A DNA stretch of 64,000 nt from Ruminococcus_C callidus (GTDB lineage Bacteria > Bacillota > Clostridia > Oscillospirales > Ruminococcaceae): NCBI RefSeq assembly GCF_049562855.1, contig NZ_CP186925.1, positions 1,674,001 to 1,738,000 of the forward strand, in the 5' to 3' direction. The notes beneath the pieces are model-generated. The model made no database searches and was not told the DNA's origin. It saw only the letters and a program-made list of their open reading frames with translations. The first letter of the stretch is position 1, and every line of letters starts with the position of its first letter. Positions 32,972 through 41,679 of this stretch are shown piece after piece. Position numbers and translations under genes: made by a program.

Positions 32972-33485
32972 GAAAATCTCCTCCTACTATTTTATATCGC
33001 CTTAAATGTGAATAAATATAGAATTCCTTTCAGAAGCAAATCTATAACAAAATCCTGCTCTATCCGTTCTCTTCGGCAACCTGCACTGAAAAAAGTACTG
33101 TATTTTCCAGAACAACTGGAAAATACACATCGACCTCTGCTGGTTTTTTACGGAAGCATGGGAAAAATAAGAAATTCCTATAATTACTCTATGATTTCAG
33201 GACCCAAAAAGTTGCATTTATCCTGTACAGAAATATTGTATCACATTTCTATCAAAAAAGCAAGTTTTTTGGTATCATTTTTTTGATATTCCTCGTAAAA
33301 TGAAAATGCAGATATTTTAAAGGGGCATTGACTCTGGAATTATTTGGTGTTCAGCAGCATTCCCCACGGCTCTCGTTTTCACGTGTCCGCTTCATAAGCA
33401 TAGCGGATTCAAAGCAATTCAAATAGAAAATTGCTTCCGTAACAGACAACAGCCACTGCTATTTCGATTGACAGGAGGTCACATC
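32972..33485. other. Intergenic region between the AraC regulator and the GH5 gene
   Basis: About 510 bases without a convincing gene. It holds a perfect 11-base-arm palindrome (33100-33126), a CCGCT/AGCGG hairpin and an AGCAATT/AATTGCT hairpin just before the GH5 gene. AT-rich around 33000-33300. A short open frame at 33008-33286 has no ribosome site. Confidence 0.5.
33100..33126. promoter_or_regulatory. Palindromic site GTATTTTCCAG-N5-CTGGAAAATAC
   Basis: Perfect inverted repeat with 11-base arms and a five-base spacer in the upstream region of both divergent genes. No T-run follows, so a protein-binding operator is more likely than a terminator. Confidence 0.5.
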
Positions 33486-34511
33486 ATGCGTATTTGGAAA
33501 GGCTATCAGCATGGTATCAATTTTGGCGGCTGGTTTTCACAGAAAGAGCATACCGAAAAGCATTATCAGACATTTATCACGGAAGCGGACTTTGCAACAG
33601 TTGCCCGCTGGGGACTGGATCACGTCCGGATTCCGGTGGACTATGAATTGGTAGAATCCGAGGGCGGCATTCTCAAGGAAGACGGTTTTCGCTGGATCAA
33701 GCAGTGCATTCTCTGGTGCAGAAAATACGATCTGCACATGATTTTGAATTTACACAAAACTGCTGGCTATTCTTTTGCCGATGAGTCAGATTCCGGCGAA
33801 TTCTTCACCAATCTGGCATTGCAGGCTCGCTTTATCTCTCTTTGGCAGGAATTTGCAAAACGCTTTGGAAATGACAGCGATGTTGTCGCCTTTGAACTGC
33901 TGAATGAAGCGGCAGACATGCACACTGCAAAAGACTGGAACCAGATCGCTGCCAACGCCATTGCAGCGATCCGCTCTGTTGCACCGGATGTTTTTATTCT
34001 GGCAGGCGGCATTCACTACAACGGTGCCGACGGTGTGACACTGCTGGATGCACCGGCAGATTCCCGCATCGTCTACAGTTTCCACTGCTATGATCCGATC
34101 ATTTTCACGCATCAGACTGCACAGTGGATCAAGGGTATGCCGAAGGACTTCCACATTGCATATCCGGACACTCTCGCCAACTATCGCCGCTGGTCCGCTG
34201 CATTCAGCAAGGAATATATCGGTTCACTTCTGCATGAAGGGCTCACAGATGTGGAAACTTCTTTCTTTGAAGCAAATCTTTCTGCGGCAATTTCTGCTGC
34301 GGAAAAATATGATGTGCCTCTTTATTGCAGCGAGTACGGTGTCATTCATCAGGCAGATCTGGAAAGCACTCTGCATTGGTATCAGACTATTTCCGCTGTA
34401 TTTGAAAAGCACCACATCGGACGGGCTGCCTGGACATATAAAGAAATGGACTTCGGTCTGACAGATGCGGAAGCATTCCCCGTGATGCAGAAAGTCCTGC
34501 CTTTGCTGTAA
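33486..34511 (+). CDS. Cytoplasmic GH5 glycoside hydrolase (341 aa)
   Basis: Beta-glucanase/cellodextrinase-type GH5 enzyme without signal peptide, so probably acting on imported oligosaccharides. Motifs: GINFGGWFSQ (10-19), LDHVRIPVD (44-52), FELLNEAAD with predicted acid/base Glu141, SFHCYDPIIF (198-207) and CSEYGV with predicted nucleophile Glu283, then AAWTYKEMDFG. The opening and length suggest the GH5_37-like intracellular group (inference). AGGAGG lies seven bases before ATG. It is divergent from an AraC regulator. Confidence 0.9.
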   Translation: MRIWKGYQHGINFGGWFSQKEHTEKHYQTFITEADFATVARWGLDHVRIPVDYELVESEGGILKEDGFRWIKQCILWCRKYDLHMILNLHKTAGYSFADESDSGEFFTNLALQARFISLWQEFAKRFGNDSDVVAFELLNEAADMHTAKDWNQIAANAIAAIRSVAPDVFILAGGIHYNGADGVTLLDAPADSRIVYSFHCYDPIIFTHQTAQWIKGMPKDFHIAYPDTLANYRRWSAAFSKEYIGSLLHEGLTDVETSFFEANLSAAISAAEKYDVPLYCSEYGVIHQADLESTLHWYQTISAVFEKHHIGRAAWTYKEMDFGLTDAEAFPVMQKVLPLL

Positions 34512-34518
34512 TCTATAG

Positions 34519-34551
34519 GGCAATACCGCACAAAGATTGTGCGGTATTGCC
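34519..34551. mobile_element. Minimal palindromic copy of the inverted-repeat family (33 bp)
   Basis: GGCAATACCGCACAAAG directly joined to TTGTGCGGTATTGCC, that is both ends with almost no interior. It is eight bases after the GH5 stop codon. No T-run, so not a standard terminator, although it must fold into a strong hairpin. Confidence 0.75.
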
Positions 34552-34635
34552 CTAGAAATAAATTATGTTTTGATGCCCCTGCTGCTTTTTACGGCTGGGG
34601 CATTTTTGCTGCAAATTTGTCCTAACAATCTTGTC

Positions 34636-34664
34636 TTTACAAACGATAAATTTCATGGTATAAT
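34636..34664 (+). promoter_or_regulatory. Promoter of the hydrogenase gene
   Basis: TTTACA (34636-34641) and TATAAT (34659-34664), 17 bases apart, about 40 bases before the ATG. Confidence 0.7.
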
Positions 34665-34703
34665 AGAAAAAGAAGACTTGCAATAACTGCAACGGAGGTC
34701 CAT

Positions 34704-36164
34704 ATGGTAACAAATGATGGTACGATCATTCAGATCAAACATGATATTCTGTGCGAAGTCGCAAAATTGGTTTTCGCCGGAAAATTTGAAACAGAAAAAG
34801 ACGAGCTGCCCTATCGCATGATGCCCGGTCCGAAAGCAAAATACCGCTGCTGTGTCTACAAAGAACGGGAAATTGTCCGGCAGCGAATCCGCCTTGCAGA
34901 GGGGAAGGCTCCGCAGGGATCACACAACGACCTTGTGGTACAAGTCGTACAGGCGGCATGTGAGGACTGCCCTATTTCCCGCTACGTTGTCACAGACAAC
35001 TGCCAGAAGTGCATGGGGAAAGCCTGTCAGCAGTCCTGTCATTTCGGAGCAATCGATATTGGCCGCACGCGGGCACACATTGACCCGCAGAAATGTCGGG
35101 AATGCGGCAAGTGTGCGGCAGCATGTCCCTACAACGCCATTGCAGACCTGATTCGCCCATGTCGCCGGAGCTGTCCGGTAGGAGCGATTTCCATGGACGA
35201 AAACGGCATCTGCATCATTGACGAGAAAAAATGTATCCAGTGCGGCAGATGTATCCACAGCTGCCCGTTCGGTGCGATCAGTTCTAAGTCCTGCTTGGTA
35301 GATGTCTGTCAGGCACTAGTGGACGGCAAACATGTCTATGCCATGTTTGCTCCCTCTACAGAAGGACAGTTCGGCGAAGGCATTACTTTCGAAAGCTGGC
35401 GGAACACTCTGAAGGAAGTGGGCTTTACCGATCTGGTAGAAGTCGGACTGGGCGGTGACATGACCGCTTATGCCGAAGCAGCGGAGTGGGCGGAAGCATA
35501 TCGGGAGGGCAAAAAGCTGACAACCTCCTGCTGCCCCGGCTTTGTCAATCTGATTCGTCTGCACTATCCGGATCTAATCGACAATATCTCTACTACCGTT
35601 TCCCCCATGTGTGCGGTTTCCCGCTGGATCAAGTCCAAGGATCCGGAAGCGGTAACTGTTTTTGTAGGTCCCTGCATCGCCAAAAAGAGCGAAGTCATCG
35701 ACCAGCACATTGAGGGCAGTGCGGACTACGCCATGACCTACGGCGAGATCCGTGCCATTATCCGTGCCAAGGGCGTTACCATTCACGAAGCAGAGGAAAC
35801 CAATCAGCAGTCCAGCACTTTCGGCAAATGGTTCGGCAACAGCGGCGGTGTGACAGATGCCGTATTGGAAAGCATGAAAGAACAGGGCGTGACCGACGAA
35901 GTCAATGTGGAACGCTGCAACGGCACTGATGCCTGCAAGCGTGCCCTGCTGATGCTGAAAATGGGCAGATTCTCCGGCGACTTTATCGAGGGCATGGCTT
36001 GCGACGGCGGCTGTGTAGGCGGCCCCAGCCGCCACGGTGAAGTGAACAAGTTCAAACGTGCCAGAGAAAACATGATCAAAAAGGCAGACAACCGCAGCAT
36101 TCATGAGAATCTGGAAAAGCTGGGAGCAGAACAAATTCCCATGCACCGCAAAGAATCTCTATAA
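34704..36164 (+). CDS. Monomeric [FeFe] hydrogenase, group-B-like (486 aa)
   Basis: Iron-sulfur protein with a hydrogenase H-cluster domain. The ferredoxin-like part (about 85-195) contains several Cys clusters: CEDCPIS, CQKCMGKACQQSC, CRECGKCAAACP and CIQCGRCIHSCP. The H-cluster signatures are variant: L1 TSCCPGF (274-280), L2 VGPCIAKKSE (321-330) and L3 EGMACDGGCVGG (429-440). Cys at 276, 324, 433 and 437 can serve as the four H-cluster ligands. Group A enzymes instead have MPC and a CxGGC box; the pattern here fits group B of Clostridia (family knowledge). ATG follows GGAGG. Role in fermentative H2 metabolism is inferred; maturases are not in the window. Confidence 0.88.
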   Translation: MVTNDGTIIQIKHDILCEVAKLVFAGKFETEKDELPYRMMPGPKAKYRCCVYKEREIVRQRIRLAEGKAPQGSHNDLVVQVVQAACEDCPISRYVVTDNCQKCMGKACQQSCHFGAIDIGRTRAHIDPQKCRECGKCAAACPYNAIADLIRPCRRSCPVGAISMDENGICIIDEKKCIQCGRCIHSCPFGAISSKSCLVDVCQALVDGKHVYAMFAPSTEGQFGEGITFESWRNTLKEVGFTDLVEVGLGGDMTAYAEAAEWAEAYREGKKLTTSCCPGFVNLIRLHYPDLIDNISTTVSPMCAVSRWIKSKDPEAVTVFVGPCIAKKSEVIDQHIEGSADYAMTYGEIRAIIRAKGVTIHEAEETNQQSSTFGKWFGNSGGVTDAVLESMKEQGVTDEVNVERCNGTDACKRALLMLKMGRFSGDFIEGMACDGGCVGGPSRHGEVNKFKRARENMIKKADNRSIHENLEKLGAEQIPMHRKESL

Positions 36165-36197
36165 GGAAAAGTACTGAACTGCATATAGCATACATAA

Positions 36198-36230
36198 GGT
36201 GATACCGCACAAAGATTGTGCGGTATTGCC
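36198..36230. mobile_element. Minimal palindromic copy of the inverted-repeat family (33 bp)
   Basis: GGTGATACCGCACAAAG/TTGTGCGGTATTGCC, differing from the copy at 34519 by two bases, flanked by ATAA on both sides (36194-36197 and 36231-36234). It lies 33 bases after the hydrogenase stop codon. Confidence 0.78.
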
Positions 36231-36236
36231 ATAAAG

Positions 36237-36277
36237 AAATCCCCGAAAACCGGAACAAATCCGGTTTCGGGGATTTT
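36237..36277. terminator. Bidirectional terminator between the hydrogenase gene and ruvX
   Basis: AAATCCCCGAAAACCGGA/TCCGGTTTCGGGGATTTT stem, ending in T-rich sequence on the plus strand and TTTCTTTAT on the minus strand. It closes both the plus-strand gene and the pyrimidine operon. Confidence 0.75.
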
Positions 36278-36284
36278 GTATTTT

Positions 36285-36713
36285 TTATTCGGCATCCGCC
36301 TGATTCTTCCGGTATGCCAGATAGCTTTCCAGAATAATCGTTGCCGCAACAGCATCTACTACGGCTTTCCGCTTTTTGCCTCTGGTATTGGTGACATTCA
36401 GGTAGGAATGTGCTGAAACTGTGGTACAGCGTTCGTCCCACATCACCACCGGCAGACCGGTCAGTTCTTTCAGACCGTCCCCGAACTTCTGACACAGTTC
36501 CGCACGTTCTCCCACGGTACCATTCATATTCTTGGGATAGCCTACCACCAGCAGTTCTGCACGGTGTTCCTTAGCAGCGGCAGCGACTTTTTCCTGACAC
36601 CGGGTAAAGTCCTTTTCCGAAATCACCCCAGCTGGAGAAGCCAGCATTTCGCCCTTATCGCAAACGGCAAGCCCTGTACGGGCATCGCCGAAATCTACGC
36701 CCATAATAATCAT
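36285..36713 (-). CDS. ruvX: Holliday junction resolvase-like protein RuvX/YqgF (142 aa)
   Basis: RNase H-fold protein required for pre-16S rRNA processing in many bacteria. It starts MIIMGVDFGDARTG with the first catalytic Asp, then LLVVGYPKNMNGTVGERA (about 83-100), LPVVMWDERCTTVSA and the closing DAVAATIILESYL. ATG at 36711-36713 follows GAGGC overlapping the pyrD end region. It is the last gene of the pyrimidine transcript. Confidence 0.93.
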   Translation of the reverse strand: MIIMGVDFGDARTGLAVCDKGEMLASPAGVISEKDFTRCQEKVAAAAKEHRAELLVVGYPKNMNGTVGERAELCQKFGDGLKELTGLPVVMWDERCTTVSAHSYLNVTNTRGKKRKAVVDAVAATIILESYLAYRKNQADAE

Positions 36714-36725
36714 AAAACGCCTCAC

Positions 36726-37637
36726 TTACCACGGCTGCACGGTGCCGATAATTTCCTGCACCGAAGCAATATGATGTGCGTCCAGCCAGTCGTTCATCTC
36801 CGAAATGATGCGAACTGGAGCATAAGGATCGGTGAAAATAGCAGCTCCTATCTGCACGGCACTGGCACCTGCCATCATCATTTCAATGGCATCTGTACCG
36901 CTGGACACGCCGCCCATACCGATTACCGGAATGGAAACTGCCTGTGCGACCTGCCATACCATACGTACAGCAATGGGAAAAACCGCAGGGCCAGACATGC
37001 CGCCGACGTTGTTCCGCAGAATCGGGCGGCGATTTTCGATATTGATCCGCATGCCCAAAAGGGTATTGATGAGGGAAACGCTGTCGGCACCGGCAGATTC
37101 CACTGCCTTGGCAATATCGGTAATGCTGGTGACATTGGGAGAAAGCTTTACGATCAGCGGCTTCTTGGTTGCCTTTCGCACTGCTGCGGTAATCATTTCC
37201 GCACTCTCACAGTGCACGCCAAACGCTGCCCCGCCCTTTTTCACGTTAGGGCAGGAGATGTTCAGTTCGATCATATGCACATCGGTTTCGTCCAGCTTTT
37301 CCGCAATGGAAACGCATTCCTCTACGGTAGAACCGGCAATATTTGCCAGAATTACAGTATCCTTTGTCAGGAGATTCGGCAGTTCCCGTTCCAGAAACGC
37401 GTCGATTCCCGGATTCTGCAACCCTACCGAGTTCAGCATACCGCTGGGAGTTTCGGCGATACGGGGAGCCGGATTGCCCGGACGGGGCTGTCCGGTTGTA
37501 CCCTTGGTGGCAATGCCGCCCAGTTCCGAAAGCGGGAACAGTTTCTCGTACTCTCTGCCATAGCCAAATACGCCTGATGCCGGAATGATCGGATTTTTAA
37601 AGGATACGCCGGCTACATTTACTGCTAAATTTGCCAT
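36726..37637 (-). CDS. pyrD: Dihydroorotate dehydrogenase, class 1B catalytic subunit (303 aa)
   Basis: FMN enzyme oxidising dihydroorotate to orotate, passing electrons to PyrK and NAD+. Motifs: GVSFKNPIIPASGVFGYG (about 9-26), GNPAPRIAETPSGMLNSVGLQNPG (substrate loop), ELNISCPNVKKGG with the catalytic Cys, VKLSPNVTSI, and IGMGGVSSGTDAIEMMMAGA in the phosphate-binding end. ATG at 37635-37637 overlaps the pyrK stop by one base (TAATG). Being beside pyrK confirms class 1B. Confidence 0.96.
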   Translation of the reverse strand: MANLAVNVAGVSFKNPIIPASGVFGYGREYEKLFPLSELGGIATKGTTGQPRPGNPAPRIAETPSGMLNSVGLQNPGIDAFLERELPNLLTKDTVILANIAGSTVEECVSIAEKLDETDVHMIELNISCPNVKKGGAAFGVHCESAEMITAAVRKATKKPLIVKLSPNVTSITDIAKAVESAGADSVSLINTLLGMRINIENRRPILRNNVGGMSGPAVFPIAVRMVWQVAQAVSIPVIGMGGVSSGTDAIEMMMAGASAVQIGAAIFTDPYAPVRIISEMNDWLDAHHIASVQEIIGTVQPW

Positions 37638-38407
37638 TACCAAACAACCTCCTCTGCCGGAAATACCGGACCGTCTTTGCAGACGTGTCCCATCACGGAT
37701 TTGCCTTCCCGTTCCAGCTGGCATGCACATACCAGACAGGCACCAATGCCGCAGCCCATGCGTTCTTCCATGGAAACCTCACAGCGAACGCCGTATTCCT
37801 TTGCGGCGGCAGCCACGAATTTCAGCATGGGGCGTGGGCCACAGGCATATACCATGTCTACATCACCCTTTGCAAGCTGCTCTTTCAGCGGCTCTGTAAC
37901 CAAATCCTGTCTGCCGGCAGTGCCGTCATCGGTACAGAGAATGGTTTCCGCACCAGATGCGTGGAATTCGTCCTGCAATGTGACAATATTTGCCGAACGG
38001 AAACCACATATTGCTGTGGCACGTTCGCCATACACCTGTGCCAGCGACAGCATAGGCGGATTGCCGATACCGCCGCCAACGACTACCACATGTTTTGCCT
38101 CCGGCAGAATGGTGAAGCCATGTCCCAGCGGTCCGAGAATGTCCACGTTTTCCCCTGCCCGCACATTGGCGAGAGCATCGGTACCAGTGCCTTTTACCTC
38201 AAACACAATGGTCAGGGTTCCGGCAGCTTTGTTAATCTCACAGATCGAGATCGGGCGACGCAGCGTGCAGCCTACAGGCAGCAGGTGCACAAACTGTCCG
38301 CACGCTGCCTGCTGTGCAATGGAACGGCATTGCAGCACCATGCGATAAATATTTTTAGCAAGTGCCTGCTTTTCCAGAACCGGCACCAGCATCTGTTCAT
38401 ATGCCAT
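37637..38407 (-). CDS. pyrK: Dihydroorotate dehydrogenase electron transfer subunit PyrK (256 aa)
   Basis: FAD and [2Fe-2S] protein that moves electrons from PyrD to NAD+. Flavin-binding RRPISICEI (about 50-58), NAD-binding VVVVGGGIGNPPMLS (about 107-121), YACGPRPML (about 189-197) and the four-Cys cluster CGIGACLVCAC...C near the C-terminus. ATG at 38405-38407 follows AAAGGAG. It lies 77 bases after carB. Confidence 0.95.
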   Translation of the reverse strand: MAYEQMLVPVLEKQALAKNIYRMVLQCRSIAQQAACGQFVHLLPVGCTLRRPISICEINKAAGTLTIVFEVKGTGTDALANVRAGENVDILGPLGHGFTILPEAKHVVVVGGGIGNPPMLSLAQVYGERATAICGFRSANIVTLQDEFHASGAETILCTDDGTAGRQDLVTEPLKEQLAKGDVDMVYACGPRPMLKFVAAAAKEYGVRCEVSMEERMGCGIGACLVCACQLEREGKSVMGHVCKDGPVFPAEEVVW

Positions 38408-38484
38408 GACAATTTCTCCTTTCAACAGCAAAAAGGGCGGGCGGGAAATCTCCCCGTCCGCCACGGTTTGCGTGATTTTTAAAG

Positions 38485-41400
38485 TCAGATCTTTGTAATA
38501 TCGACCATTTCTACATCATCAATGCTGCGGCCAGACTCCAGCACGTTTGCCAGAGCCTTGGCTGTATCGATCGCAGTCAGGCAGCAGATCGAACGTTCTA
38601 CAGACTTCCGACGCATCTTTACGCTATCTCTTGCCGGCAGACGACCCTTTGCCGAAGTGGAGATCATATAGTGGATCTTGCCGCTTTCCAGCAGTGTAAT
38701 GGTATTCGGTTCTCCGTCAGAGATTTTCTTTACCAGATTGGTGGCGATCATGTTATGGTTCAGCACAGCTGCGGTACCGCTTGTACCGTACAGTTCGAAG
38801 CCCATACGTGCCAGCTTGTCTGCAATCTCAATGATTTCCTGCTTGTCGCTGTCGCGGACAGAAATCAGCACGCCGCCTTCCTTCTTCAGGTCATAGCCTG
38901 CGGCAATCAGGCCCTTGAGCAGTGCGTCCTCCAGATTGGTGGCAATACCCAGACACTCACCAGTGGACTTCATTTCCGGTCCGAGCATAGTGTCTACGTC
39001 CTGTAGCTTTTCGAAGCTGAATACCGGTACCTTGACGGCAACGTACTTGCCCTTCGGATACAGACCGGACTTGTAGCCCAGACTCTGGAGAGTTTCACCC
39101 AGCATAATCTTGGTTGCGATATCTACCATGGGGATACCAGTTACCTTACTGATATACGGCACGGTACGGGACGAACGCGGGTTTACTTCGATTACATAGA
39201 CTTCGTTATTGTATACCACGTACTGAATGTTGATCAGACCAACTGCGTGGAGTTCCTTTGCCAGCAGTCCGGTATAACGCACGATGGTATCAGTAATCTT
39301 TTCGCTGAGGTTCTGTGCCGGATAAATGGAGATCGAGTCACCGGAGTGGACACCGGCACGCTCTACGTGCTCCATGATACCCGGAATCAGGAAGTCCTTG
39401 CCGTCGCAGATCGCGTCAACTTCGACTTCTGTACCCATCATATATTTATCGATCAGCACCGGATTTTCAATCATATGGCTGGTGATGATCGCCATATATT
39501 CTTCAATATCCTTGTCCGAATGTGCGATGATCATATTCTGACCGCCCAGTACGTAAGACGGACGCATCAGAACCGGATAGCCCAGATCGTTGGCAGCCTT
39601 GAGGGCTTCCTCAGTCGTCATGACGGTTTCACCAGCCGGACGCGGAATGCTGCATCTGCCCAGCAGTTCGTCAAAACGCTCTCTGTCTTCGGCTGCGTCA
39701 ATATCGTCTGCGGAAGTACCCAGAATATTAACACCCATATCTGCCAGATACCGTGTCAGCTTAATGGCGGTCTGTCCGCCGAACTGTACCACAACGCCGT
39801 AAGGCTTTTCGGTGTTGATGATATTGGCAACGTCTTCCTTTGTCAGCGGGTCGAAATACAGACGGTCGCCGGTGTCGAAGTCGGTGGAAACGGTTTCCGG
39901 ATTGTTGTTGCAGATGATCGCTTCACAGCCCATTTCTTTCAGAGTCCATACGCAGTGTACAGAACAGTAGTCGAACTCGATACCCTGACCGATACGGATC
40001 GGACCGGAACCGAATACGATAATCTTTTTCTTGTCGCTGTGCTGACGTTCAATGAATTCTTCCGCTTCGTTCTCGTCATCATAGGTGGAGTAGAAATACG
40101 GCGTTTCTGCCTTGAATTCGCCTGCACAGGTATCTACCATTTTATATACAGCATGGCGGTGCATTGGGCACTTCTTGCCGGAAATACGTTCAATGGTCGC
40201 GTCCAGATAGCCGTACTGCTTTGCCAGCAGGTACAGATCTTCGGTCAGCGGCTTGGCAGCCATTTCCCGTTCCAGTTCGATCAGGTTCATCAGCTTGTTC
40301 AGGAACCAGCAGTCTACCATGGTCAGTTCATGCAGTTCTTCTACCGTCTTGCCACGCTTCATTGCCTCATACAGCTGGAATGCACGCTCATCGTCTACGA
40401 CCTGCAGCCGCTCCATAATTTCTTCCAGAGGCATTTTTTCATACTTCTTCATGTTCATGGAATCTACGCCCAGTTCCGTCGAACGAACAGCCTTCATAAT
40501 GGCTTCTTCGAAGCTGGTACCGATTGCCATGACTTCACCGGTCGCTTTCATCTGGGTGCCCAGTGTCCGCTTTGCGTAGACAAACTTATCAAATGCCCAC
40601 TTCGGATACTTGACAACGACGTAGTCCAGAGCCGGCTCGAAGCAGGCGTAGGTCTTGCCGGTAACCTGATTGACAATTTCGTCCAGTGTGTAGCCGATCG
40701 CGATTCTTGCGGCAACCTTTGCAATCGGGTAACCGGTCGCCTTGGAAGCCAGTGCAGAAGAACGGGATACACGGGGGTTTACTTCAATGACTGCATATTC
40801 CATGCTGGTGGGGTGCAGTGCAAACTGACAGTTACAACCGCCCTCTACCTTCAGTTCGGAAATAATGTTGATCGCAGCGGTACGCAGCATCTGATATTCC
40901 CGATCTGTCAGAGTTACAGTCGGGGCGATAACGATACTATCGCCGGTGTGTACGCCGACCGGATCGAAATTTTCCATGGAGCAGACGGTGATGACGTTGC
41001 CCTTGCGGTCACGGATCACCTCAAACTCGATTTCTTTCCAGCCGCTGATGCACTTTTCGATCAGAACCTGTGTGATCGGAGAAAGACGCAGACCGTTCTT
41101 GGTGATGTCGCGGAGCATTTCTTCATTGTCTGCGATACCGCCGCCTGTGCCGCCCAGTGTGAATGCCGGACGCACGATAACCGGATAGCCGATGATCTTG
41201 GCAAAATCTACGGCATCTTCAATGGTTTCTACGACCTTTGACGGGATACAGGGCTGGTTGATCTTTTCCATGGTATCCTTGAATGCCTGACGGTCTTCTG
41301 CCTTATGAATGGTCAGCGGGTCAGCACCCAACAGCTTGACACCGTTGGCTTCCAGAAAGCCTTCTTCCGCCAGCTGCATGGACAAGGTCAGACCAGTCTG

Positions 41401-41676
41401 ACCACCCATGGTAGACAGCAGGCTGTCCGGCTTTTCGATCCGAATGATCCGCTTTACCACGTCCAGCGTCAGCGGTTCGATATAGACCTTATCCGCCATC
41501 GCCTTATCTGTCATGATCGTTGCCGGATTGGAGTTGATGAGGACAACTTCCAGACCTTCCTGTTTCAGTGCACGGCAAGCCTGTGTTCCTGCATAGTCGA
41601 ACTCCGCAGCCTGTCCGATGATGATCGGACCGGAGCCGATCACGAGAACCTTTTTAATATCACTTCTCAATGGCAT
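38485..41676 (-). CDS. carB: Carbamoyl phosphate synthase, large subunit (1063 aa)
   Basis: Makes carbamoyl phosphate from bicarbonate, ammonia from CarA and two ATP. The two homologous ATP-grasp halves are clear: IKKVLVIGSGPIIIGQAAEF (about 7-26) in the first and KKIIVFGSGPIRIGQGIEFD (about 551-570) in the second, each followed by the PVIVRPAFTLGGTGGG or PVLMRPSYVLGGQNM nucleotide loop. The C-terminal 130 residues are the methylglyoxal synthase-like allosteric domain. ATG at 41674-41676, three bases after the carA stop. Full length. Confidence 0.98.
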   Translation of the reverse strand: MPLRSDIKKVLVIGSGPIIIGQAAEFDYAGTQACRALKQEGLEVVLINSNPATIMTDKAMADKVYIEPLTLDVVKRIIRIEKPDSLLSTMGGQTGLTLSMQLAEEGFLEANGVKLLGADPLTIHKAEDRQAFKDTMEKINQPCIPSKVVETIEDAVDFAKIIGYPVIVRPAFTLGGTGGGIADNEEMLRDITKNGLRLSPITQVLIEKCISGWKEIEFEVIRDRKGNVITVCSMENFDPVGVHTGDSIVIAPTVTLTDREYQMLRTAAINIISELKVEGGCNCQFALHPTSMEYAVIEVNPRVSRSSALASKATGYPIAKVAARIAIGYTLDEIVNQVTGKTYACFEPALDYVVVKYPKWAFDKFVYAKRTLGTQMKATGEVMAIGTSFEEAIMKAVRSTELGVDSMNMKKYEKMPLEEIMERLQVVDDERAFQLYEAMKRGKTVEELHELTMVDCWFLNKLMNLIELEREMAAKPLTEDLYLLAKQYGYLDATIERISGKKCPMHRHAVYKMVDTCAGEFKAETPYFYSTYDDENEAEEFIERQHSDKKKIIVFGSGPIRIGQGIEFDYCSVHCVWTLKEMGCEAIICNNNPETVSTDFDTGDRLYFDPLTKEDVANIINTEKPYGVVVQFGGQTAIKLTRYLADMGVNILGTSADDIDAAEDRERFDELLGRCSIPRPAGETVMTTEEALKAANDLGYPVLMRPSYVLGGQNMIIAHSDKDIEEYMAIITSHMIENPVLIDKYMMGTEVEVDAICDGKDFLIPGIMEHVERAGVHSGDSISIYPAQNLSEKITDTIVRYTGLLAKELHAVGLINIQYVVYNNEVYVIEVNPRSSRTVPYISKVTGIPMVDIATKIMLGETLQSLGYKSGLYPKGKYVAVKVPVFSFEKLQDVDTMLGPEMKSTGECLGIATNLEDALLKGLIAAGYDLKKEGGVLISVRDSDKQEIIEIADKLARMGFELYGTSGTAAVLNHNMIATNLVKKISDGEPNTITLLESGKIHYMISTSAKGRLPARDSVKMRRKSVERSICCLTAIDTAKALANVLESGRSIDDVEMVDITKI

Positions 41677-41679
41677 AAC

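Noticed and set aside
33008..33286. 92-codon open frame between the AraC and GH5 genes
   Set aside because: Begins at GTG without ribosome site, low-complexity composition, and crosses the 33100 palindrome; treated as non-coding.
34519..34551. 33-bp palindrome considered as a Rho-independent terminator
   Set aside because: No T-run follows the stem; sequence identity to the inverted-repeat family explains it better.
39247..41241. 664-codon plus-strand open frame opposite carB
   Set aside because: Lies entirely antisense to a complete carB with all family motifs; Cys/His/Gln-rich composition is what the complement of a GC-biased gene gives.
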